A stretch of DNA of 28,565 nt from an uncultured Hungatella sp. (lineage in GTDB: Bacteria; Bacillota; Clostridia; Lachnospirales; Lachnospiraceae): assembly GCA_910579515.1 (NCBI GenBank), contig CAJTUV010000039.1, positions 1 to 28,565 of the forward strand, in the 5' to 3' direction. The notes under the pieces are model-generated. The model saw nothing but the letters and a program-made list of their open reading frames with translations. It was not told the DNA's origin and ran no database searches. Of the stretch, positions 22,580 through 28,565 are shown piece after piece. A program made the position numbers and the translations under genes. Each line of letters begins with the position of its first letter. Within the stretch, counting starts at the first letter, position 1.

Positions 22580-22714
22580 TTAAGAATTACTGAAAAACTT
22601 GATTCATAGAAGTTATTCTGGTTTTATTCTACCACAGAAACTATCGTTAGGGAAGAACTTTCCATAAAAATTTTTCTTGTTCATATTTTGACGCTACAGT
22701 TCAGACCGTGGAGA

Positions 22715-22758
22715 TAGAAAAATAAAACCGGATGTTGAGCCTGCTAATAAGTCCGGTT
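22715..22758 (-). terminator. Intrinsic terminator of typA
   Basis: AACCGGA and TCCGGTT form a perfect 7-base stem with a 19-base loop about 60 bases after the typA stop. On the minus strand a T-rich run (TTTTATTTTTC) follows. Confidence 0.7.
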
Positions 22759-22819
22759 CTATTTTCGTATTCCCATGGCCGTTTAAAGCGCTGCATCTTC
22801 CCAGAAAAGATGTATCAGC

Positions 22820-24652
22820 CTATCCTTTCTTAAACCCAGCTCTCTTTCTTAAAGTCGGATCCAGAATCCGTTTCCGAATCCTTAGATTCTGGGGGGTCAC
22901 CTCCAAAAGCTCATCTGTATCAATGAAATCCAGGCACTGTTCCAGACTCATCTCCTTGGGAGGCGTCAGTTTTAACGCCTCGTCTGCGCTGGAGGAACGG
23001 GTATTGGTCAGTTTTTTAGTTTTGCAGACATTAATTTCAATATCCTCTGTCTTTGGATTTTGTCCCACTACCATGCCGGAATAGACCTTCACGCCGGGAC
23101 CGATAAACAAACTTCCCCGCTCCTGAGCTCCAAAAAGTCCGTAAGTAATCGACTCTCCGCTTTCATAGGCAATGAGGGAACCTGTTTTTCTGTATGTCAA
23201 ATCTCCCCGATAGGGAGCGTATCCTTCAAAAATGGTATTCATGATTCCATTTCCCTTGGTATCGGTCATAAACTCTCCCCGATATCCAATCAGACCTCTG
23301 GACGGAATCAAAAATTCCAATCTGGTGTAACCGCCGTTTGCCGGACTCATGCCCTGAAGCTCCCCTTTTCTGGTGGTCAGCTTCTGGATTACAGAACCGG
23401 AAAACTCTTCCGGAACGTCGATATAGGCTAACTCCATAGGCTCTAGCTTCTGATTTCTCTCATTATATTTATACAAAACCTCCGCCTTGCTGACTGCAAA
23501 CTCGTATCCTTCTCTGCGCATATTTTCAATCAGAACAGAAAGATGAAGTTCTCCTCTTCCTGACACTTTAAAACAGTCTGGAGAATCCGTCTCTTCTACT
23601 CTTAAGCTTACGTCTGTATTCAATTCCTTAAAAAGCCGTTCCCGAATATGTCTGGATGTGACATACTTTCCTTCCTGGCCTGCCAGGGGACTATCATTTA
23701 CCATAAAATTCATGGCAATGGTAGGTTCGGAAATTTTCTGGAACGGAATCGCTTCTGGATTGTCAGGGGAGCATAAGGTGTCGCCAATATGAAGATCCGT
23801 AATACCAGAAATCGCCACGATCGAGCCAATTTGTGCTTCCTGGACTTCGACTCTGCTCAGACCGTCAAACTCATACAGTTTGCTGATTTTCACCTTGCGC
23901 ATTTTACCGGGGTCATGATGATTTACCAAAGCGCATTCCTGATTTACGCGGATTTTTCCATTGTCCACCTTACCTACGCCGATGCGGCCTACGTATTCAT
24001 TGTAGTCAATGGTGCTGATAAGAACCTGAGTTCCTGCTTCCGGATCGCCTTCTGGCGCTGGAATATGTTCCAAAATGGTCTCAAACAGAGGGCTCATATC
24101 CTCATTGGAGTCCTCCAGGTTCTTTTTGGCAAATCCTTCTCTTGCAGAGGCAAACAAAAACGGACAGTCAAGCTGGGCGTCAGAGGCGTCTAAATCCATG
24201 AGAAGCTCTAAAATCTCATCAATGACCTCCTCTGGCCTGGCTTCTGCCCTGTCAATCTTGTTGATCAAAACAATCACTGACAAATCGAGCTCCAAGGCCT
24301 TTCTGAGCACGAACTTCGTCTGAGGCATGGCTCCCTCATAGGCATCAACCACTAAAATCACGCCGTTCACCATCTTTAACACTCGCTCCACCTCGCCGCC
24401 GAAATCCGCATGACCAGGTGTGTCTATAATATTAATCTTTGTGTTCTTATAAAATACGGCTGTATTTTTGGAAAGAATGGTGATTCCTCTTTCCCGTTCG
24501 ATGTCGTTGGAGTCCATAACGCGCTCCATCACTTCCTGGTTTTCTCTGAAAACGCCGCTCTGTTTTAACAGCTCGTCCACCAGGGTCGTTTTTCCATGGT
24601 CTACGTGGGCTATGATTGCAATGTTTCTTACATCTTCTCTTTTTATCTTCAT
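22820..24652 (-). CDS. typA: Ribosome-associated GTPase TypA/BipA
   Basis: Translational GTPase of 610 residues that binds the 70S ribosome and supports 50S assembly and stress growth. The G1 loop AHVDHGKT is at residues 15-22, followed by switch and G3 DTPGHADFGG, G4 NKID, and the EF-G-like domains with the TypA C-terminal domain (RGLIGYRGEFMTDTKG, NTRSSSADEALKLTPP, LRIRKRILDPTLRKR). The length matches the family. The ATG at 24652 is right because the protein then begins MKIKREDVRNIAIIAHVDHG; the frame stays open for another 200 codons upstream, but that part overlaps yigZ in a different frame and is not protein. The ribosome binding site AAGGAAG is about 11 bases away. It has its own promoter and terminator. 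Confidence 0.96.
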   Translation of the reverse strand: MKIKREDVRNIAIIAHVDHGKTTLVDELLKQSGVFRENQEVMERVMDSNDIERERGITILSKNTAVFYKNTKINIIDTPGHADFGGEVERVLKMVNGVILVVDAYEGAMPQTKFVLRKALELDLSVIVLINKIDRAEARPEEVIDEILELLMDLDASDAQLDCPFLFASAREGFAKKNLEDSNEDMSPLFETILEHIPAPEGDPEAGTQVLISTIDYNEYVGRIGVGKVDNGKIRVNQECALVNHHDPGKMRKVKISKLYEFDGLSRVEVQEAQIGSIVAISGITDLHIGDTLCSPDNPEAIPFQKISEPTIAMNFMVNDSPLAGQEGKYVTSRHIRERLFKELNTDVSLRVEETDSPDCFKVSGRGELHLSVLIENMRREGYEFAVSKAEVLYKYNERNQKLEPMELAYIDVPEEFSGSVIQKLTTRKGELQGMSPANGGYTRLEFLIPSRGLIGYRGEFMTDTKGNGIMNTIFEGYAPYRGDLTYRKTGSLIAYESGESITYGLFGAQERGSLFIGPGVKVYSGMVVGQNPKTEDIEINVCKTKKLTNTRSSSADEALKLTPPKEMSLEQCLDFIDTDELLEVTPQNLRIRKRILDPTLRKRAGFKKG

Positions 24653-24700
24653 ATACCGGTTTTCTTCCTTCTTAAAAATTCCTGAAATAATTTCTATGCA

Positions 24701-24729
24701 AGAATAGCACCTTCTGAAATGGATTGCAA
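24701..24729 (-). promoter_or_regulatory. Extended -10 promoter for typA
   Basis: On the minus strand TTGCAA (24729-24724), 17 bases, then TGC-TATTCT (-10 at 24706-24701). It lies in the 89-base gap after yigZ and about 50 bases before the ATG. Confidence 0.6.
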
Positions 24730-24741
24730 GGAGTTTTTTAG

Positions 24742-25392
24742 CTAAAGCAAAACCACCTCTCCATTCAGGGTTCCATAATACTGAGACTCTCCCTCTGTCA
24801 GAACGGCCTGTCCGTTCGTGGTTTCTGTGATTTCCTTTATCATGGTTTCCAGTTCCCAGACAGGGACCATGATTTCTATCTCTACCTTTTCTGTGTACCT
24901 GCTGTCTAGGGTAGCGATCTTTTTCTGTCCCATGAGATACTGGATCTTTCCGACTCCTGTGTAATCGGTTGTAATCGTTAACCGTTTTCCAAGACACTTT
25001 TCTATGATAGTGCTGTTTGCCAGGCCCTCTTTTGCAGCCCCTGAATAAGCTCTGACTAATCCTCCGGTTCCTAAAAGAGTCCCTCCAAAATAGCGGGTCA
25101 CGACCAGGCAGAGATTGTGTACCCCCACGCCTAAGATCACCTCCAGCATTGGGCGGCCTGCAGTCTGGCTGGGCTCTCCGTCGTCGCTGCATCTTTGAAG
25201 CTGGTTTTGATCTCCAATGCAGTAGGCAAAACAGTGGTGTCTGGCATCCCAATATTTTTTTTTCACCGTTTCAATAAATGCCAATGCCTCTTCCTCTGTC
25301 TTTACCGGCTGGGTAAGGGCAATAAAACGAGACTTTTTCTCCACAATCTCTCCTTCCCCGCCTTTTAACAAAATTTTACAGCGTTCAACCAT
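24742..25392 (-). CDS. yigZ: YigZ/IMPACT family protein
   Basis: A 216-residue cytoplasmic protein of the YigZ/IMPACT family, standard length. The N-terminal UPF0029 domain shows KKSRFIA near 19-25, then DARHHCFAYCIGD, DDGEPSQTAGRPML and VVTRYFGGTLLGTGGLVRAYSGA, all strongly conserved in this family. The C-terminal DUF1949-type domain (TDYTGVGKIQYLMG onward) has a ferredoxin-like pattern. Eukaryotic IMPACT acts in translation control; the bacterial role is not settled, although binding of RNA or ribosome has been proposed. The ATG has AAGGAG eight bases upstream. It sits just before typA, another ribosome-linked gene, and is divergent from the PBP gene. Confidence 0.93.
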   Translation of the reverse strand: MVERCKILLKGGEGEIVEKKSRFIALTQPVKTEEEALAFIETVKKKYWDARHHCFAYCIGDQNQLQRCSDDGEPSQTAGRPMLEVILGVGVHNLCLVVTRYFGGTLLGTGGLVRAYSGAAKEGLANSTIIEKCLGKRLTITTDYTGVGKIQYLMGQKKIATLDSRYTEKVEIEIMVPVWELETMIKEITETTNGQAVLTEGESQYYGTLNGEVVLL

Positions 25393-25437
25393 TCCTGCCT
25401 CTCCTTAAACCGTCAATTTTGACTTTTTTATGAATGC

Positions 25438-25466
25438 ACTGTACCACAAATCTGTAATGAACGCAA
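25438..25466 (-). promoter_or_regulatory. Extended -10 promoter for yigZ
   Basis: On the minus strand TTGCGT (25466-25461), 17 bases, then TGG-TACAGT (-10 at 25443-25438). It is back to back with the PBP promoter. Confidence 0.5.
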
Positions 25467-25482
25467 GCATTTCAACCCTCTA

Positions 25483-25511
25483 TTGAATTATGGAAAAAAT
25501 TTTGATATAAT
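25483..25511 (+). promoter_or_regulatory. Sigma-A promoter for class A PBP
   Basis: TTGAAT, 17 bases, then a perfect TATAAT (25506-25511), 22 bases before the ATG at 25534. Spacing is ideal and four of six -35 positions match. Confidence 0.75.
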
Positions 25512-25533
25512 GTAGCGATAAAGGAGGCTTCCT

Positions 25534-28218
25534 ATGAATTACGGAAAAAATGCTTTAGACAAAAAGCTAAAAAGCGCTTCCTCCAAAACCCGTAAACTTA
25601 CCAATATGGTCCTGTTTGGTTTTCTTAAAACCTTGCTTTTATTGGCCTTGGTTTGTATGGGTGCAGGAGTCAGTGCAGGAATCGGCATGGTCAAGGGAAT
25701 TATTGACAGCGCGCCGGAGATCAACATAGAAAGTATTGTTCCTCAAGGGTTTGCCACCACGGTATACGACAGCGCGGGAAATCTGACCGACACCTTGGTA
25801 ACCGCTGGCTCGAACCGTGATCCAGTCACTTATGAAGAACTCCCAGAGGATTTGATCAATGCCTTCGTAGCCATCGAGGATTCCAGGTTCTGGGTCCATA
25901 ATGGAATTGACCTTCGTTCCATCATGCGCGCCGCTAAGGGAATCCTGACAGGCGACTCTTCTGCGGGCGGCGGAAGCACCATCACTCAGCAGTTAATTAA
26001 AAACAATGTGTTTGATGGCGGCGGTGAGAAAAGCTTTGGCGAAAAGCTGGAGCGTAAACTACAAGAGCAGTATCTGGCCGTCCAGTTAAGCAAGACTATG
26101 GACAAAGAGCTGATTCTTACCAATTATTTAAACACCATTAATCTGGGCAACAACACCCTGGGTGTTAAAGTAGCGGCCAGACGGTATTTTGATAAGGAAG
26201 TTTCTGATTTAACCTTGTCAGAGTGCGCCGTGATTGCCGGAATCACCCAAAGCCCATATCGGTTAAACCCTATATCAGGAAGGGAAAAAAATGCGGAGAA
26301 ACGAGAAGTCATTCTCCAATATATGTTCGACCAGGGATACATTTCCAAGGAAGAACAGGAAGAGGCTTTGGCTGACGATGTGTATGACCGAATCCAGAAC
26401 GTGGATTCCATCACCAAAGAGACATCCACACCATACAGTTATTTTACAGATGAACTGACCAGTCAGGTAAAGAAGGCATTGATGGAAAAGTTGGGATACT
26501 CGGACACCCAGGCTCACAATCTGCTCTACAGCGGCGGACTCCAGATTTTCACCACTCAGGACCCTGCCCTTCAGGCTATTGTGGACGAAGAAGTCAACAA
26601 TCCTGACAATTACAACATTGTCCGCTATTCTATGGAATACCGCCTGTCCATTTCTCATGCAGACGGTTCTACAGAGCATTTCTCTCAGGGAAATTTAAAG
26701 GTCTGGCATAGGGACGTGCTCAACGATCGTTCCTTTGATGCATTGTATGACAGCGAAGAAGAAGCCAGAGCGGACGCAGAAAATTATAAAAATTATCTGC
26801 TCAAGGAAGGGGACACGGTGTTAGGAGAAACTATCACCATTACCCTGCAGCCCCAGGTATCCTTTGTTCTCATAGATCAGGCTACCGGCCAGGTAAAGGC
26901 TATAAGCGGCGGGCGAGGCCCCAAAACTGCCAACCTGACTTTGAATCGTGCTACCAATGTGCCAAGACAGCCGGGCTCTGCCTTTAAGGTCATCGCTGCC
27001 TTTGCACCAGCACTTGATACTTGTGGAGCTACTTTAGGAACGGTTTACTATGATGCTCCCTATACTGTGGGAACCAAGACCTTCCGAAACTGGTATTCTG
27101 GCGGATATCAGGGGTACTCCAGCATTCGAGACGGAATTATTTATTCGATGAACATTGTGGCGGTTCGATGCCTGATGGAAACGGTTTCTCCTCAGTTGGG
27201 TGTGGAATATGCCAAAAACTTTGGTATTACTACTATGTCCGCCAATGATTTGGGCGCTGCGACCGCGTTAGGCGGTCTGACAGAGGGCGTAACAAATCTG
27301 GAACTTACGGCCGCTTACGCTTCCATTGCCAATGGCGGCATGTATACACAGCCCATTTTCTTTACCACGATTTTGGACAGAAACGGAAAGGTTCTTTTGA
27401 GTAATGAACCGGAAACTCATCGAATCCTGAAAGATTCCACGGCCTTTCTCCTGACGGATGCCATGAAGGATTCTCTCATCGGCAACCGAAAGTTTGCACG
27501 ACCCGGAGCAGGCCCGTCGTCCACCAGTACCAGGGCGAAACTGGCCAATATGTCCTGCGCCGGAAAAAGCGGCACTACCACAGGAAACAATGATCTTTGG
27601 TTTGTGGGTTTTACGCCTTATTACACTGCCGGCGTCTGGGCTGGTTATGACTTGAATCAGAAAATAAGCAAGAATACAGAAGGTACTTCTTTCCATAAAG
27701 ATCTGTGGAAAAAAATTATGACTAGGGTCCATGAGGGATTAAGCGACCCTGGCTTTACGATTCCGGAAAGTGTGGAAACAGCCTCGATTTGTCGGAAATC
27801 TGGTAAACTTGCCGTGTCTGGAGTTTGCGACCATGATCAGAGAGGGAATGCGATTTACAGAGAATACTTTGCAAAGGGAACGGTTCCTACAGAAGTATGT
27901 AATGTTCATATGACAACGACCGTATGCGAGGAGTCTGGCCAGATTCCTACAGAATTTTGCCCAAACAAAGTCAGCCGTGTATTTATGTCTCTTCCTACAG
28001 GAGAGGGCGGAGAAACAGATGATTCTCATTTTTCCATGCCTGGCACATGTACTATTCACACAGCAGAATCTACCATTATTGGAATTGAAGGAGACGTACA
28101 GCCAACCGTTCCTTCCTATGGGCCGGGATATATTCCAAATGAGACGGCTCCTCCCCATTCAGGGCCTATAGCTCCTGACATTCCGTCAATTTACAGTGTT
28201 CATCCTGTTCGTCCTTAA
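25534..28218 (+). CDS. ponA: Class A penicillin-binding protein (PBP1A type)
   Basis: Bifunctional peptidoglycan synthase of 894 residues. A short basic cytoplasmic start is followed by one membrane segment (about residues 25-53). The GT51 glycosyltransferase domain carries EDSRFW (E115) and GGGSTITQQL (145-154). The transpeptidase domain carries the active-site serine in GSAFK (S482, K485), SMN at 538-540 and KSGTT at 678-682. After about residue 745 there is an extracellular tail with six cysteines (in patterns such as SICRKSGKLA and TEFCPN) and a Pro/Ser/Gly-rich end. Such Cys-containing tails are common in clostridial PBP1A proteins. The ATG has AAAGGAGG six bases upstream. A group II intron begins four bases after the stop, on the other strand. 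Confidence 0.95.
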   Translation: MNYGKNALDKKLKSASSKTRKLTNMVLFGFLKTLLLLALVCMGAGVSAGIGMVKGIIDSAPEINIESIVPQGFATTVYDSAGNLTDTLVTAGSNRDPVTYEELPEDLINAFVAIEDSRFWVHNGIDLRSIMRAAKGILTGDSSAGGGSTITQQLIKNNVFDGGGEKSFGEKLERKLQEQYLAVQLSKTMDKELILTNYLNTINLGNNTLGVKVAARRYFDKEVSDLTLSECAVIAGITQSPYRLNPISGREKNAEKREVILQYMFDQGYISKEEQEEALADDVYDRIQNVDSITKETSTPYSYFTDELTSQVKKALMEKLGYSDTQAHNLLYSGGLQIFTTQDPALQAIVDEEVNNPDNYNIVRYSMEYRLSISHADGSTEHFSQGNLKVWHRDVLNDRSFDALYDSEEEARADAENYKNYLLKEGDTVLGETITITLQPQVSFVLIDQATGQVKAISGGRGPKTANLTLNRATNVPRQPGSAFKVIAAFAPALDTCGATLGTVYYDAPYTVGTKTFRNWYSGGYQGYSSIRDGIIYSMNIVAVRCLMETVSPQLGVEYAKNFGITTMSANDLGAATALGGLTEGVTNLELTAAYASIANGGMYTQPIFFTTILDRNGKVLLSNEPETHRILKDSTAFLLTDAMKDSLIGNRKFARPGAGPSSTSTRAKLANMSCAGKSGTTTGNNDLWFVGFTPYYTAGVWAGYDLNQKISKNTEGTSFHKDLWKKIMTRVHEGLSDPGFTIPESVETASICRKSGKLAVSGVCDHDQRGNAIYREYFAKGTVPTEVCNVHMTTTVCEESGQIPTEFCPNKVSRVFMSLPTGEGGETDDSHFSMPGTCTIHTAESTIIGIEGDVQPTVPSYGPGYIPNETAPPHSGPIAPDIPSIYSVHPVRP

Positions 28219-28265
28219 AACGATCGAGTAGGAGGTAGGCGATTATTTCGTCTACCGACCTCTCA

Positions 28266-28299
28266 CACCACCGTGCGTACCGTTCGGTACACGGCGGTT
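28266..28299 (-). ncRNA. Group II intron domain V
   Basis: A 34-base hairpin with the standard domain V layout: a long lower stem (ACCGCCGTG with CACGGTGGT), a two-base bulge, an upper stem (TACC with GGTA) and a GAAC tetraloop. This is the catalytic heart of the intron ribozyme. It lies nine bases after the maturase stop. Confidence 0.8.
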
Positions 28300-28307
28300 C
28301 AATCAAC

Positions 28308-28565
28308 TTAACATGTAATACACCTTTCGGTGTAGTAATCTAACATTGAGACTAGTCCAAATGAGGCTAGTCTTTCATTACTTATGGCTTTTTGTACCCA
28401 TCCATTGTGGGCTAAGCGAGCATATCTATCACCACAGTATGCAATCTTAAATGCCGCCCATCTTGGTACTTCAAGTTTTATAAGATTCTTTGCTCTGTTC
28501 TGTGGAGTTTTCCAATGTTTCCAAATGCACATGCGTAATCTATATCTGATGTTTCTATCAAGTTC
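28308..28565 (-). CDS. ltrA: Group II intron reverse transcriptase/maturase, C-terminal fragment (cut by window edge)
   Basis: The last 85 codons of an intron-encoded protein; the frame is open to the window edge. The sequence RYRLRMCIWKHWKTP, then RAKNLIKLEVPRWAAFKIAY and ending GLVSMLDYYTERC, is the typical C-terminal maturase (X/GIIM) region of bacterial LtrA-like proteins, which binds the intron RNA and promotes splicing. The reverse transcriptase domain would lie outside the window. No HNH endonuclease domain follows, since the protein stops at the usual maturase end. It is partial only because of the window edge; no internal stop is seen. Confidence 0.88.
   Translation of the reverse strand, partial: ELDRNIRYRLRMCIWKHWKTPQNRAKNLIKLEVPRWAAFKIAYCGDRYARLAHNGWVQKAISNERLASFGLVSMLDYYTERCITC

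Larger units (their letters stand above)
22419..22819. other. Non-coding gap between typA and SSB-like gene
   Basis: This stretch holds no open frame I can support. Contents seen: an attenuator-like segment set at 22437-22481, a hairpin with arms TGTCT and AGACA near 22488-22510, a small palindrome AAAGT-GGGA-ACTTT near 22546-22559, a tandem pair of ACATGATAAA at 22560-22579, a possible minus-strand extended -10 (TGG-TAGAAT, 22634-22626) and the typA terminator at 22715-22758. A minus-strand RNA from the possible promoter to the T run at 22437 would be about 180 bases long. It does not fold obviously as 6S RNA or another family I know. Confidence 0.5.
28223..28565 (-). mobile_element. Group II intron, 3' part, running off the window
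   Basis: On the minus strand the maturase reading frame is followed by a 34-base domain V hairpin (28299-28266; AACCGCCGTG, TACC, GAAC loop, GGTA, then CACGGTGGTG) and a domain VI (GAGAGGTCGGTAG to CTACCTCCTACTCGAT) with a candidate branch A seven bases from the end. The intron therefore ends at 28223 and reads into CGTTTTAAGG, the antisense of the PBP stop region. The 5' part lies outside the window, so full length, class and 5' exon cannot be judged. The boundary could be off by a few bases. Confidence 0.85.

Noticed and set aside
22437..22619. 6S RNA or another known small RNA in the typA-SSB gap
   Set aside because: The stretch lacks the long closed rod with a central bubble expected of 6S RNA; only local hairpins were found.
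24653..25252. A 200-codon open stretch in frame upstream of typA, seeming to extend the protein to 810 residues
   Set aside because: It overlaps yigZ in another frame, its translation is Arg/Gly/His-rich without family similarity, and the TypA family start is at 24652.

Overview
The window looks like chromosome from a motile, low-to-mid GC member of the Clostridia, most likely Lachnospiraceae. The grounds are strong GGAGG-type ribosome binding sites, extended -10 promoters, a DUF3842 protein, short flagellins, a clostridial-type PBP1A with a Cys-containing tail, and a SWIM/SNF2 ATPase. No rRNA, tRNA, CRISPR array, prophage or insertion sequence is visible. The only mobile element is a group II intron cut by the right edge.

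Layout. 0.08-2.2 kb: xylulokinase and a DUF4867 protein in one minus-strand operon. 2.3-8.1 kb: argS, a SWIM/SNF2 ATPase and an AraC-type regulator, all minus strand and tightly spaced. 8.3-9.4 kb: a secreted metallo-beta-lactamase-fold protein on plus, divergent from argS and convergent with a DUF1266 lipoprotein (9.4-10.65 kb). 10.8-11.3 kb: a DUF3842 protein whose 3' end overlaps that of a glycosyltransferase. 11.2-17.4 kb: a flagellar-filament block on minus. Read in transcription order it holds a minor Cys-containing flagellin, a major flagellin and three tandem paralogous GT2-TPR glycosyltransferases. 17.6-19.3 kb: a small membrane protein, a heptad-repeat coiled-coil protein and a small lipoprotein. 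19.4-22.4 kb: dapB, dapA, a corrinoid adenosyltransferase and a double-OB-fold SSB-like protein. 22.35-22.82 kb: a 466-base gap with an attenuator-like set of complementary segments. 22.8-25.4 kb: typA and yigZ. 25.5-28.2 kb: a bifunctional class A penicillin-binding protein on plus. 28.2 kb to the edge: the 3' end of a group II intron.

How the genes fit together. The flagellin block is the most distinctive part. Both flagellins have a sigma-28-like -10 element with the same non-canonical CTTATC box exactly 14 bases upstream. The major flagellin leader is rich in GGA and can form a hairpin with GGA in its loop, as expected for CsrA control. Two hairpins separate the abundant flagellin message from three glycosyltransferases that share a nearly identical catalytic start but differ in their helical tails. 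I infer a filament-glycosylation module with partial read-through into the enzymes. The rest is housekeeping: lysine/diaminopimelate synthesis, peptidoglycan polymerisation, arginyl-tRNA charging and a ribosome-associated GTPase. The xylulokinase/DUF4867/AraC end is probably part of a sugar-use locus that continues off the left edge.
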